Positions 8,630 to 17,256 of a DNA stretch of 64,000 nucleotides are shown in pieces (position 1 is the first letter of the stretch; the number at the start of each line of letters is the position of its first letter). Location: contig NZ_DASZKT010000009.1 of NCBI RefSeq assembly GCF_035552695.1, positions 27,286-91,285 on the forward strand, given 5' to 3'. This stretch comes from Actinospica sp035552695 (GTDB lineage: Bacteria; Actinomycetota; Actinomycetes; Streptomycetales; Catenulisporaceae). The notes under the pieces were generated by a model. That model did not search any database and had not been told where the DNA came from. It was given only the letters and a program-made list of their open reading frames with translations. The position numbers and the translations under genes are program-made.

Positions 8630-10432
8630 TCACTGCGGCAGCAGCCGGACCAGCTCCCGCCGCAGGATCGCCAGCCCGTCCCTGGTCAGCACGGATTCCG
8701 GGTGGAACTGCAGGCCGGTGTAGTGCGGTCCGCGCAGCGCCGCGAGCTCGGGCCCGTCGTGCGCGAGCTCCCAGTCGCCTGGAGCGCTCGGCGCGAGGAC
8801 GGCGTACGAGTTGTAGTACCCCAGCGCCTCGGTCCGCCCGAACAGCCCGACCGGGATCTGCGCGCCCTGGTTCGGCGTCGGCCTTCGGTGCAGTTCAAGG
8901 CCGAGTTCGGCGCAGATCAGCTGGTGGCCGAGGCAGATGCCGAGCGTGGGACGCCGCTCGTCGAGCAACTGCCGGGCGAACGCGCGTCCGGCGAGCATCT
9001 TCGTGTTCCGCGGGTCGCGCGGGTCGCCGGGCCCGGGGCCGAGCACCACCAAGTCGTAGCCGTCGGTGCCGGTCACGGCGTCGTAGGGCAGTCTCGTGAC
9101 CGCGAGGCCGAGGCTGCGCAGCTGGACCGCGAGCATCGAGGTGAACGCGTCCTCGTTGTCGATGATCAGCACGCTGCGTCCGGCCAGCTCCGGCGCCGCG
9201 AGCTCGCCCGGCGCGTGGTACGCGGCCCACGCGGGGGAGAGGCGGTCGTTGCGGGACGCGAGCGCCGCCCGGATCTCCGGATCCTCGGCCCAGCGGCTGG
9301 ACGCCGCGGCGGGCGCCTCCGTCTGATCGGTGACGCCGAAGGCCTTCAACACTCCAGCCGCCTTCGCGTGCGTCTCCAGCACCTCGCCGTACGGGTCCGA
9401 GCCGCGCACGAGCGTCGCCCCGACCGGCACCCGCACCGAGCCGTCCGCCGGATCCAGGTACGCCACGCGCAGCATCAGCGGCGCGTCCATGGTCTGATTC
9501 CCCCGCTCGTCCCGCCCGATCAGCGCCGCGACACCGCCGTAGTAGCCTCGGCCCGAGACCTCGTGTCGCCTGATCACGCGGAAGGCGTTGCGGATCGGCG
9601 AGCCGGTCGCGGTCGGGGCGAACATCGTCGCGCGCAGGATCTCGCGTGCGTCCATCGTCGTATGGGCCCTGATGTAGTACTCGGTGTGCGCGAGGTTGGC
9701 CATCTCCTTGAGGTACGGACCGTCGATCACCCCGCCCTGGTCGCCGACCTCCGCCAGCATCTTCAGCTCCTCGTCGACCACCATCGCGAGCTCGTCGCGC
9801 TCCTTCGGGTCGTTGAGGAACGCCAGGAGTTCCTCGCGGGTGACCGAGCTCGGCGGCCGGCGCAGCGTGCCGCTGATCGGATTCATCGTGCAGACACCCG
9901 ATTCGAGCGACACGTGCCGCTCGGGCGTCGCACCGACCATGATCGCGTCGCCGGTGTGCACCAGGAAGGTCCAGTACGCATTGCGTTCCTGGACAAGCAG
10001 ATTGCGGAACGCGGCGAATGCGGTGGCGGCAGCGTCCTCGCAGTGCCCGACGAACGTTCTCCGAAGCACGAAGTTCGAGCCCTCGCCGGTGCCGATCTCC
10101 TCGTCGAGGACCGTTTTCACCTGCCGCGCGTACGTGTCGTCATCCACGTCGAATCCGCCATCCCGGATTCGCGCGTCTCCGGACGGCAACTCGTCGATGC
10201 GGATCGTCTCCCGCCGTTCCACGATCAGCGCACGCAGCGGAGTCGCGTCGTCGTGGCATTCGTCGCCGCGTTCGAGAAGCTGGCGATACGGCACGAGCGC
10301 GAGCAGTTCGCCGCCCTCGTCCTCGACGCGCGGCAGATCGGCGAGCCGCTCGTACGTCTCGACGCGGCCGCGGAGCAGCTCGAGCCCGTCGTGTCTGCGG
10401 ATCAGGGCGTAGGGCGGGACCAGTCGTTCCAT
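8630..10432 (-). CDS. trpEG: Fused anthranilate synthase (TrpE-TrpG type)
   Basis: The 600-residue protein joins a chorismate-binding TrpE-like domain (about 1-400) to a class I glutamine amidotransferase domain (about 420-600). The amidotransferase has GICLGHQ with the nucleophile Cys near 498 and FHPES supplying His/Glu near 577-579. The chorismate-binding domain shows NPISGTLRR and the MFAPTATGSP segment. The fold family includes PhzE and other aminodeoxyisochorismate synthases. The upstream leader peptide with three consecutive Trp codons argues strongly that this copy makes anthranilate for tryptophan. ATG 10432 lies 57 bases after the attenuator stem. Confidence 0.9.
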   Translation of the reverse strand: MERLVPPYALIRRHDGLELLRGRVETYERLADLPRVEDEGGELLALVPYRQLLERGDECHDDATPLRALIVERRETIRIDELPSGDARIRDGGFDVDDDTYARQVKTVLDEEIGTGEGSNFVLRRTFVGHCEDAAATAFAAFRNLLVQERNAYWTFLVHTGDAIMVGATPERHVSLESGVCTMNPISGTLRRPPSSVTREELLAFLNDPKERDELAMVVDEELKMLAEVGDQGGVIDGPYLKEMANLAHTEYYIRAHTTMDAREILRATMFAPTATGSPIRNAFRVIRRHEVSGRGYYGGVAALIGRDERGNQTMDAPLMLRVAYLDPADGSVRVPVGATLVRGSDPYGEVLETHAKAAGVLKAFGVTDQTEAPAAASSRWAEDPEIRAALASRNDRLSPAWAAYHAPGELAAPELAGRSVLIIDNEDAFTSMLAVQLRSLGLAVTRLPYDAVTGTDGYDLVVLGPGPGDPRDPRNTKMLAGRAFARQLLDERRPTLGICLGHQLICAELGLELHRRPTPNQGAQIPVGLFGRTEALGYYNSYAVLAPSAPGDWELAHDGPELAALRGPHYTGLQFHPESVLTRDGLAILRRELVRLLPQ

Positions 10433-10489
10433 TGCGGTGTCCTTCGGCTGTGGCTGCGGGTCACCGCAGGTCTGGCCCGGAACACGCCT

Positions 10490-10523
10490 GGAAACAGCGA
10501 ACCGGCCGCCTGACGGCGGCCGG
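10490..10523 (-). terminator. trp attenuator terminator hairpin
   Basis: Read on the minus strand, a perfect 9-bp stem (CCGGCCGCC) with loop GTCA is followed by TTCGCTGTTT. It lies between the WWW leader peptide and trpEG, the position expected for a transcription attenuator. Confidence 0.85.
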
Positions 10524-10549
10524 TCGCGTTGTCTGGGGAAGCAGCGCGC

Positions 10550-10609
10550 TCAGTGGTCCGCCGGGGTCACCGGCCACCACCACTGGTTCTTCGGGAGCGC
10601 GAGCTTCAT
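10550..10609 (-). CDS. trpL: trp leader peptide with three consecutive tryptophans
   Basis: This 19-codon ORF reads MKLALPKNQWWWPVTPADH. Three tandem TGG codons make it a classical attenuation leader: ribosomes stalling there when charged tRNA-Trp is scarce would block the downstream terminator and allow trpEG transcription. A TACAGT -10 box lies seven bases before the ATG and no clear ribosome-binding site exists, so the leader is probably translated from a leaderless mRNA. It starts 40 bases after the upstream exporter gene ends. Confidence 0.88.
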   Translation of the reverse strand: MKLALPKNQWWWPVTPADH

Positions 10610-10648
10610 GAGCCCGACTGTAGCAGAGCTCGTCCCAGCCGTCCGGGG

Positions 10649-12115
10649 TTAGGCGCGGGCCACCTTCTTCGGCAGCAGGAAGGCCGAACCGAGCACCAGG
10701 ATCACGATCCCGAGGCCCACGACCGAGGCGATCTCCATCGCGCTCACGAACGAGCCGACGCGGATTCCGCTGCCCAGCACCGAGAAGAAGATCGTGCCGA
10801 GCACGGTCGCGCCCACCGCGTTGCCGAACTGCTGGGCCGTGGTCAGCACGCCGGCCGCCATGCCCGCCTTGTGCGGCTCGATGCCCGAGGAGAGCACCGC
10901 GCCGAGCATCGAGGGGATGGCCAGGCCGTTGCCCAGACCGATCACCACGCCGCCGGGGATCAGTTCGAGCGCGGTCACCGCGGAGCCCTGCCAGAGCAGC
11001 ACGCCGATCGTGAGCGCCAGACCGAGCAGGCTCAGGCTGGCACCGAGCACGATCACCCGGTTGCCGATCCGCTCGGCGACCCGGCGGGCCAGCAGGAAGG
11101 AGCTGAGCGCGAACGCGACGCCGAGCGGGGCGAAGGCGAGCCCGGCGCGCAGCGGGGACAGGCCGAGACCGTCCTGCAGCAGCAGCGTCAGGCAGAGCAT
11201 GAATCCGGCGAAGAAGGCCAGATAGCCGGCGGATATCACCATGCCCGCGGCGAAGACCCGCTCGCGCACCATGTTCGTGTCGAGGATGGGCTGGCCGTCA
11301 CGAGCGTGCAGCCGGTGCTCGTAGCGCAGCGTGGCCAGCAGCACCGGCACGGCCGCGACCATCGCCACGAAGGTCCACAGCGGCCAGCCCTGCGAACGGC
11401 CGAGCGTGATCGGGACGAGCACCAGCGCGAGCGCCAGCGAGATGCCGATCGCGCCGATCGGGTCCAGCTTGGGCCGGTGCGTCGGCTCGTGCTTCGGCAG
11501 CCAGCGGGCGCCGAGCGCCACGGCCGCGATGCCGATCGGCACGTTGATGAAGAAGATGGTGCGCCAGCCCCAGCCGAACAGGTTCGCGTCCAGCAGCACG
11601 CCGCCGAGCACCTGCCCCGCGACCGCGCCGATGCCGATCGTCGCGCCGAACGCGGACATCGCCCTCGCCCGCTCGTGCGGCGGGAACATGGTGTTGATGA
11701 GGGCCAGCACCTGGGGCACCATCAGCGCGGCCGTGCCGCCCTGCAGGATGCGGAAGGCGACCAGCGCCCAGCCGTTCGGCGCGAGGCCGCACAGCAGCGA
11801 GGCTATCGCGAACAGGCTCATCCCGATCACGAAAAGGCGCCGGTGTCCGTGCAGGTCACCGAGCCGTCCGCCGGTGATCAGGCCGCTGGCGTAGGCGAAG
11901 CCGTAGCCGCCGACGATCAGCTCGAGGGCGGACTCGCCGGCGTGCAGGTCGTGCTGCAGCGAGGAGGCGGCGACGTTGACCACGAAGTAGTCGAACATGG
12001 CCATGAACATGGCGGTCAGGATGACCGGCAGAGCGCGCCAGCGGGCCGGATACGCGACGAACGCGGGCTGGCGGGCGGCGGTGTCGGCCGCGGTACGGGT
12101 TTCGGTGACGGACAC
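10649..12115 (-). CDS. DHA2-family 14-TM drug exporter (EmrB/QacA type)
   Basis: The 488-residue major facilitator protein has about 14 predicted membrane spans. The DHA2 signatures are motif A (GGRLGDLHGHRRLF), a membrane Asp in span 1 (AMFDYFVVN) and motif C (GQVLGGVLL). It should export hydrophobic drugs with proton motive force; its substrate is unknown. GTG 12115 is used. The gene is divergent from a TetR gene, and two copies of a matching palindrome lie between them, so the regulator very probably represses both. Confidence 0.9.
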   Translation of the reverse strand: MSVTETRTAADTAARQPAFVAYPARWRALPVILTAMFMAMFDYFVVNVAASSLQHDLHAGESALELIVGGYGFAYASGLITGGRLGDLHGHRRLFVIGMSLFAIASLLCGLAPNGWALVAFRILQGGTAALMVPQVLALINTMFPPHERARAMSAFGATIGIGAVAGQVLGGVLLDANLFGWGWRTIFFINVPIGIAAVALGARWLPKHEPTHRPKLDPIGAIGISLALALVLVPITLGRSQGWPLWTFVAMVAAVPVLLATLRYEHRLHARDGQPILDTNMVRERVFAAGMVISAGYLAFFAGFMLCLTLLLQDGLGLSPLRAGLAFAPLGVAFALSSFLLARRVAERIGNRVIVLGASLSLLGLALTIGVLLWQGSAVTALELIPGGVVIGLGNGLAIPSMLGAVLSSGIEPHKAGMAAGVLTTAQQFGNAVGATVLGTIFFSVLGSGIRVGSFVSAMEIASVVGLGIVILVLGSAFLLPKKVARA

Positions 12116-12283
12116 GTGGTTCTCCAGAATCGTCCGGCGAGCGTGACGGTTGCTGCGTGTGCTGCTTGGGTCCTGCGGATCCTGCGCGAAACGAAGCTGA
12201 GCTCGGGGTCGGAAATCCGCGTGCGCTCCCTCGCGACCTGACGGATGATCCCCTTGAAGGCCGGTCGGGGCCCTGCGTAGGCC

Positions 12284-12303
12284 TCAACCAACCGGTTGGT
12301 TGA
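12284..12303. promoter_or_regulatory. TetR operator O1 (20-bp perfect palindrome)
   Basis: TCAACCAACCGGTTGGTTGA is fully symmetric. It lies between the divergent exporter and TetR genes, nearer the exporter side. Confidence 0.85.
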
Positions 12304-12329
12304 GAATATTCCACGGCACGGGCTGGCTG

Positions 12330-12349
12330 TCAACTGACTAGTTGGTTAC
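12330..12349. promoter_or_regulatory. TetR operator O2, overlapping the tetR leaderless promoter
   Basis: TCAACTGACTAGTTGGTTAC is an imperfect copy of O1, with centres 46 bp apart. It overlaps the -10 box TACTAT (12347-12352) that lies six bases before the tetR start, consistent with autorepression. Confidence 0.75.
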
Positions 12350-12358
12350 TATGGCCTC

Positions 12359-12940
12359 ATGGCCACGCGAGACGCTGAAGCAACCAAGGCGCGCATCTTC
12401 GAGGCGGCGACCGAGGAGTTCGCCGCGCACGGGATCGCCGGTGCCCGCGTCGACCGCATCGCGCAGAACGCCCAGGCCAACAAGCAGCTCATCTACGCCT
12501 ACTTCGGCGACAAGAAGAAGCTGTTCTACAAGGTGCTGGACAAGACGCTGGTCCAGGTGGCCGAGATGGTCTCCACCGACATCACCGACCTCGACCGCTG
12601 GGTCGACGAGCACATCGACTACCACCAGAAGCACCCCGAGCTCCTCAGGCTGCTGATGTGGGAGGCGCTCGAGGTCGAGGAGTCCGAGACCTGCCGCGGC
12701 GAGACCCGCGCCGAGCGCTACGCCGTGAAGGTGCAGAAGATCGCCGATGCCCAGGATCAGGGCCTGGCGCGCAAGGACATCCCGCCCACGTACATGCTGA
12801 TGATGCTCATGAGCATGATCAACTACGGCGTCATGCTGCCCCAGGTCAGGAACCTGGTCTTCGGCTCGGACTTCGACGCCGAGGCGCTGCGCCAGTGGAC
12901 TAAGGACGCTGTCAAGCGCGTCGCGAAGGCCGCCGAATAG
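12359..12940 (+). CDS. TetR-family repressor of the adjacent exporter
   Basis: The 193-residue regulator has the N-terminal TetR helix-turn-helix (residues 10-56, with the KQLIYAYFGDKKKLFYKVL recognition and hinge region). A helical C-terminal ligand domain follows. It probably senses a substrate of the divergent exporter. The ATG has no Shine-Dalgarno sequence but TACTAT sits six bases upstream, so the mRNA is likely leaderless. Operators O1 and O2 lie immediately upstream. Confidence 0.9.
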   Translation: MATRDAEATKARIFEAATEEFAAHGIAGARVDRIAQNAQANKQLIYAYFGDKKKLFYKVLDKTLVQVAEMVSTDITDLDRWVDEHIDYHQKHPELLRLLMWEALEVEESETCRGETRAERYAVKVQKIADAQDQGLARKDIPPTYMLMMLMSMINYGVMLPQVRNLVFGSDFDAEALRQWTKDAVKRVAKAAE

Positions 12941-13077
12941 CGGCGGGGTACTTCCGGATACGGTTCTCCGTCGCCCGAATACATCCGTCCGCTACGGAGA
13001 TTTCACTTGCTGAGTCATGGGCATTGACTACGCTGCGCCCTGCCACGCACCATCCGACCCTCAAGGAACGGATCGTC

Positions 13078-15225
13078 ATGCGTACCAGCAGACTCACCAG
13101 GACGGTCGCGGCGCTCGCCGCCACCGCGGCCGCGACGGCGACGCTGACCGCCGCCGCTGCCTCAGCGGCGTCCACCGCGTCCCCGGCGTCGGCCGCCGCT
13201 GCCAGTGCCGCCGCCGGATGCTCCCTCGGCGGGAGCGTCAAGCATGTGATCTACCTTCAGTTCGACAACGTGCACTACACGCGCGACTCCGCATCCGTGC
13301 CGAGCGACCTGGAGCAGATGCCGAACCTGCTCAACTTCCTGACCGGGAACGGCACGCTCGTCACGCACGAGCACACCCCGTTGATCGCCCACACGGCCAA
13401 TGACATCGTCACCTCGGAGACCGGCCTCTACGGCGGCTCGCAGGGTCTCTCGGTGTCCAATGAGTACGGGTACTACACGCCGAGCGGGACGATCGACACC
13501 GCGGGCGACTTCGCGTACTGGACCGACCCGATCGTCGACTACAACACCAGCACAGGGGCGCCGGTCGGCGACAGCAGCACGAACCTCGTCACGCCGAGCG
13601 GGAGCGGGGTGCCGGCTCCGTGGGTGCCGTATACGCGTGCGGGCTGCAATGTCGGCTCGGTAGCCGCGGCGAACACGGAGCTGGAGAATACGACCCCTGA
13701 CGTGCCGCTGGTCTACGGCGCGAACTCGACGCAGGCCGCCGAGGCGGAGAACCCGAACCTGCAGAACAAGGCGGCGGCCGACTTCGAGGGCCTGTCCGTG
13801 CACTGCGCGCGCGGTTCGAAGGCGTGCGCCGCCAACGCCGTGCCCGACGTGCTGCCCTCCGAGCCCGGCGGCTACGCGGGTTACAAGGCGCTGTACGGCA
13901 ACGTCGCGGTCCAGCCGCTGATCAGCCCGAAGAGCCCGGTCCGCAATCTCGACGGCCAGGTCATCGAGGACGGCTCCGGCGACGTCGGCTTCCCCGGCTA
14001 CGACGGCATGCAGGGCACGAACGCGCTCGCCTACACGCTCGACATGCAGTCGAGCGGCGTGCCCGTCACGTACACCTACCTCAGCGACGTGCACGACTCG
14101 TGGACCACGGGCGCCGGCCTCGGCCCGGGCGAGTCGGAGTACGAGGCACAGTTGAAGGCGGAGAACCAGGCCTTCGGCACCTTCTTCGCCGGCCTCGCCG
14201 CGCATGGCATCACCAAGCAGAACACGCTGTTCGTGGTCACCGCGGACGAAGGCGACCACTTCGTCGGCGGCACGGCCAGCCCGGCCGGGTGCGACGGCGT
14301 CCACGTGGCGTGCAGCTACAGCAACCTCGGCGAGGTGGACGCGAACCTCAACGGTCTGGCCGCCACCGAGCAGGGCGTGACCACGCCGTTCCAGGTCGAG
14401 GCGGACTCCGCGCCGGTTCTCTATCTGAAGAACCAGCCTGGGCGCACGGAGTCGCAGGTTCGTACCCTGGAACGCGCCGATGCGAAGCTGACCGCGCAGG
14501 ACCTGGCGACCGGCGAAACAGTGCCGCTGACCGACTATCTGGCCGATCCGGTCGAACTCAATCTCCTGCATATGACGACCGGAGACCCGAAGCGCACGCC
14601 GACGTTCGTGTCCTTCGACAACCCGGACTTCTGGGTGGGGCACGGATCGACCACGTGCACCAACTCCTGTGTCTCGCAGCCGACCGGCGGCGACGTGTGG
14701 AACCACGGCGACTACTACCCGCAGATCGACACCACGTTCCTCGGGCTGGTCGGTCCCGGCGTTCAGGACAAGGGCGTCGACAACACCACGTGGTCCTCGC
14801 ACGCGGACATCCAGCCGACGATGATGTCGCTGCTCGGCCTGCACGACGACTACACGCCGGACGGCAGGGTGTTGACTGAGATCCTGAACCGCCAGACGCC
14901 CGCGTACATCACGCAGCTCGGCGAGGCCTACAGCCAGCTCGATTCGCCGGTCGGCGCGTTCGCCGCGAGCACGCTGCAGGCGTCTACGAAGGCACTGGCC
15001 AGCGATACGCCCGGCGACGCCTTCTACACGTCAACCGAGAACAAGTTGACCGCGCTCGGTCAGGCGCGCGATGCGCTGGTCAAGCAGATCCAGCAGATTC
15101 TCGACAGCTACTCGCGTGTCGGACGCACTGCGTACTCAGCGCGTCCGCAGGCCGTCGTCTCGGCTTCGGCTGAGGCGAACAACCTGCTCGCTCAGGCGGC
15201 GCAGTTGGCGAAGGCGAAGGTCTGA
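13078..15225 (+). CDS. Secreted alkaline-phosphatase-superfamily protein
   Basis: The 715-residue protein starts with a Sec signal peptide (MRTSRLTRT followed by an Ala-rich core, with a likely cut near SAASTAS). The body resembles the alkaline-phosphatase/phosphoesterase metal-binding fold: YLQFDNVHY near the mature N-terminus, TADEGDHF around residue 390 and SSHADIQPTMMSLLG near 580 look like metal-ligand segments. The exact enzyme class (phosphatase, phosphodiesterase or sulfatase relative) cannot be fixed. It should act outside the cell. ATG 13078 follows CAAGGA. The last 120 residues are predicted helical and Ala-rich. Confidence 0.7.
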   Translation: MRTSRLTRTVAALAATAAATATLTAAAASAASTASPASAAAASAAAGCSLGGSVKHVIYLQFDNVHYTRDSASVPSDLEQMPNLLNFLTGNGTLVTHEHTPLIAHTANDIVTSETGLYGGSQGLSVSNEYGYYTPSGTIDTAGDFAYWTDPIVDYNTSTGAPVGDSSTNLVTPSGSGVPAPWVPYTRAGCNVGSVAAANTELENTTPDVPLVYGANSTQAAEAENPNLQNKAAADFEGLSVHCARGSKACAANAVPDVLPSEPGGYAGYKALYGNVAVQPLISPKSPVRNLDGQVIEDGSGDVGFPGYDGMQGTNALAYTLDMQSSGVPVTYTYLSDVHDSWTTGAGLGPGESEYEAQLKAENQAFGTFFAGLAAHGITKQNTLFVVTADEGDHFVGGTASPAGCDGVHVACSYSNLGEVDANLNGLAATEQGVTTPFQVEADSAPVLYLKNQPGRTESQVRTLERADAKLTAQDLATGETVPLTDYLADPVELNLLHMTTGDPKRTPTFVSFDNPDFWVGHGSTTCTNSCVSQPTGGDVWNHGDYYPQIDTTFLGLVGPGVQDKGVDNTTWSSHADIQPTMMSLLGLHDDYTPDGRVLTEILNRQTPAYITQLGEAYSQLDSPVGAFAASTLQASTKALASDTPGDAFYTSTENKLTALGQARDALVKQIQQILDSYSRVGRTAYSARPQAVVSASAEANNLLAQAAQLAKAKV

Positions 15226-15229
15226 GTGT

Positions 15230-15826
15230 TCACCGCAGTCGGGTGAAGAAGCCGATCGCCATCGACGTCCACCAGAGGGACTGAGAGAGCACGGCGCTCG
15301 TGACAGCGCGTACGAGGAGGGGGCGCGGCAGGGTACTGACCCGCGCCCCCTTCGGCACCGCGCGCACGTGGTCCAGCACGTCCCGCGCGTGGACCGCGTT
15401 GACGCCCAGCGCCAGCACGACGAAGAAGTTGGCGACGACCCAGCCGTTGCCGAAATCGGGCTGCAGGAACGCGCCGCTCAAGCACACGAGCACGAACCCG
15501 AGCCAGATCAGCCAGTCCGCGTACAGGGCGAAGCGGGCCGCGCGGCCGATCGACGTCCAGCCGAACAACGACGTCAGGAACACACCGTCGACCGCGAGCA
15601 CGGTGCCGAGACCGATGCAGAACCCGATGACGTGCACGGTCAGATACCGAGTCCTGGCCGCATCGGTCAGGTAGACCGTCGCCGCGCTCTCGTGCTTGCT
15701 CACCAGGACCACGGCGAGCCACGTGCCGACGACCGCCGCCGCCAGGATCGCGAGTTTGGGGGCGCGGGCCTCCAGCGGCGGAACGCGGTCGGTCGCGGAT
15801 ATCGCGGCCTTCGTCTCAATGCCCAT
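15230..15826 (-). CDS. Iron-box-controlled membrane protein, about four TM segments
   Basis: The 198-residue protein has four predicted membrane spans (starting near ILAAAVVGTWLAVVLVS, HVIGFCIGLGTVLAVDGVF, WLIWLGFVLVCLSGAF and ANFFVVLALGVNAVH). Histidines are present in or near the spans. The ATG at 15826 has no ribosome-binding site; a perfect TATAAT lies seven bases upstream, so the transcript is probably leaderless. An iron box overlaps that promoter. A role in iron handling or in electron transfer under iron limitation is therefore likely, but no family was recognised. It lies tail-to-tail with the phosphatase-like gene, four bases apart. Confidence 0.75.
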   Translation of the reverse strand: MGIETKAAISATDRVPPLEARAPKLAILAAAVVGTWLAVVLVSKHESAATVYLTDAARTRYLTVHVIGFCIGLGTVLAVDGVFLTSLFGWTSIGRAARFALYADWLIWLGFVLVCLSGAFLQPDFGNGWVVANFFVVLALGVNAVHARDVLDHVRAVPKGARVSTLPRPLLVRAVTSAVLSQSLWWTSMAIGFFTRLR

Positions 15827-15836
15827 GGGGAGGATT

Positions 15837-15855
15837 ATAGGTAAGCCTTGCCTTA
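15837..15855 (-). promoter_or_regulatory. DmdR/IdeR-type iron box overlapping promoter
   Basis: On the minus strand TAAGGCAAGGCTTACCTAT matches the actinobacterial iron-box consensus TTAGGTTAGGCTCACCTAA at 14 of 19 positions. It overlaps the first base(s) of the TATAAT -10 box of the membrane gene and the stop codon of the DUF402 gene. Confidence 0.75.
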
Positions 15856-16509
15856 GCTTTCCGTGAGGGTCGGCAGCGCCCATCCGGCTTCCGGCAGCCA
15901 CCGCCGCGCCGGGTCCGCACCGAACACCCCCGCACGCGCCTCGACCAGTGCGACGGCCTGCTCGCGGGCCTGCTCCAGCGCGGCGTCCTCGGCATCCGTG
16001 ATCACACCGAGGCGCCGGCACTGCGCGTATTCGTCCTCGTCCTTCCAGTGCCACTTGCCGTCCGGCTCCACGACGAGGTCCAGCGCGAGGTCCATCGTGT
16101 CCCAGCCAGACGCGTACCACGTCGGCGGGCGCTCGAAGTTCACATACCAGCAGTTGAGCGTCCCGTCCTCGGCGTACATCCGGGCCACGCTGAACCAGCG
16201 CCCTGACACGATCTCCGTGACGACGCCGGTCCACCGCCACGCCCATTCGGCCAGGTCCCACCCGCCGCCGGCCAAGTCGTCGAGCGCCGCCGAGCGCAAC
16301 GCCTTGTCGCGGCCGCCGCCGGACTCGACGAACCTGGCCGCCGCCAGCGTGACGACGCCCGGCCAGAGCGCCGCCACCGCCGACGTCTCATCCGACGCGA
16401 GCACCCGTACCGGAGCCTGGGTCCACACGCGGCCGCGGAACACGTCGCGGCGTACGGCGATCGATCCGGGCGGCAGCAGGGCTCCAGTCACGCCGCCATC
16501 TAGAGTCAT
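15853..16509 (-). CDS. DUF402-domain protein
   Basis: The 218-residue protein carries a DUF402-type beta-rich core. The hallmarks are WYVNFERPPTW, DTMDLALDLVVEPDGKW and the acidic DEDEYAQ stretch that forms a likely metal or nucleotide phosphate site. Members of this family include nucleoside-diphosphate phosphatases and RNA-linked proteins; the substrate here is unknown. ATG 16509 overlaps the stop of the NUDIX gene (ATGA), so the two are translationally coupled. The 3' end contains the iron-box promoter of the next gene. Confidence 0.8.
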   Translation of the reverse strand: MTLDGGVTGALLPPGSIAVRRDVFRGRVWTQAPVRVLASDETSAVAALWPGVVTLAAARFVESGGGRDKALRSAALDDLAGGGWDLAEWAWRWTGVVTEIVSGRWFSVARMYAEDGTLNCWYVNFERPPTWYASGWDTMDLALDLVVEPDGKWHWKDEDEYAQCRRLGVITDAEDAALEQAREQAVALVEARAGVFGADPARRWLPEAGWALPTLTES

Positions 16510-16997
16510 CCCGGGTTCGGCGTATAGCCGAGCTCGGTCGGCGGCTCCGGCGGGCCCTGCCTGCGCACCCGCGCGACCAGTTCCGGCAGGTTCGGCGGCC
16601 AGAACAGCGCCTGCGACTCCTCCAGCGCGCCAGGGGTCCACCAGCGCGTCGCCATGATGCCGTCCAGCCGGTGCGACTCGGTCAGATCGCCCTCGACCTC
16701 CCGGCGCGGCCCCTCGGCCAGGTAGATCGCCTCGCTCTGCCGCGTCGGCACGCCCGCGCGGGTGTAGTCGTGCTCCCAGCGGCAGAGCGGCGGCCCGACC
16801 TTCACGTCCGTCCAGCCGGTCTCCTCGGCCGTCTCGCGCACCGCCGCCTCGAGCTCGCTCTCGCCCTCCTCGATGCCGCCGCCGGGCGGGGCCCAGTGCA
16901 GGCCGATCTCCACGTCGTCGTGCAGCTGGAGGTAGACGGCGCCGTCCGGGTCGATGATCACGAGCCGGGCGGCGAGTCGGGGAGTGCGCTCTGTCAT
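16506..16997 (-). CDS. NUDIX hydrolase
   Basis: The 163-residue protein has a complete Nudix box, GGGIEEG through REtaEEtGW (G-x5-E-x7-RE-x2-EE-x-G), at about residues 39-62. It should cleave a nucleoside-diphosphate-linked substrate using Mg2+. ATG 16997 follows CGGAG. Coupling to the DUF402 gene suggests both act on related nucleotides. The substrate cannot be inferred. Confidence 0.88.
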   Translation of the reverse strand: MTERTPRLAARLVIIDPDGAVYLQLHDDVEIGLHWAPPGGGIEEGESELEAAVRETAEETGWTDVKVGPPLCRWEHDYTRAGVPTRQSEAIYLAEGPRREVEGDLTESHRLDGIMATRWWTPGALEESQALFWPPNLPELVARVRRQGPPEPPTELGYTPNPG

Positions 16998-17067
16998 GCT
17001 CCGAGGGTAGCCGCGGACACCGACAGCGCTCCGACCCGCCGCCCACCACCAACGCCGGACCAGCGGG

Positions 17068-17175
17068 TCAGTCAGTTCCCGCACCGGCGCGCAACGCTTC
17101 GATCAGCCACTGCATCGACTCGTACAACACGCCCTTCAACTCGCTCAGCTGACCGATCGTCAGCAACCGCGTCAC
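17068..17175 (-). CDS. Possible 35-residue small protein
   Basis: A GTG with AGGGAG eight bases upstream opens a 35-codon frame. It reads VTRLLTIGQLSELKGVLYES and ends AGTD. The sequence looks like a short amphipathic helix. It lies just upstream of the NUDIX gene on the same strand. No family known; could be a chance frame. Confidence 0.35.
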   Translation of the reverse strand: MTRLLTIGQLSELKGVLYESMQWLIEALRAGAGTD

Positions 17176-17256
17176 GGTTCGGTCTCCCTCATGGCGTCCA
17201 CGCTCCGGCTTCCAGTGGGTGGAGAGTCAAGCCCCGTCAAGCCTAGGATCATTTTC

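Noticed and set aside
8630..10432. PhzE-type phenazine synthase instead of anthranilate synthase
   Set aside because: No other phenazine gene is present and the WWW leader peptide with attenuator fits tryptophan synthesis.
15853..17052. One 399-residue protein covering DUF402 and NUDIX regions
   Set aside because: The frame changes meaning at 16509: the N-terminal half is an out-of-frame shadow of the NUDIX gene, whose stop overlaps the DUF402 start (ATGA).
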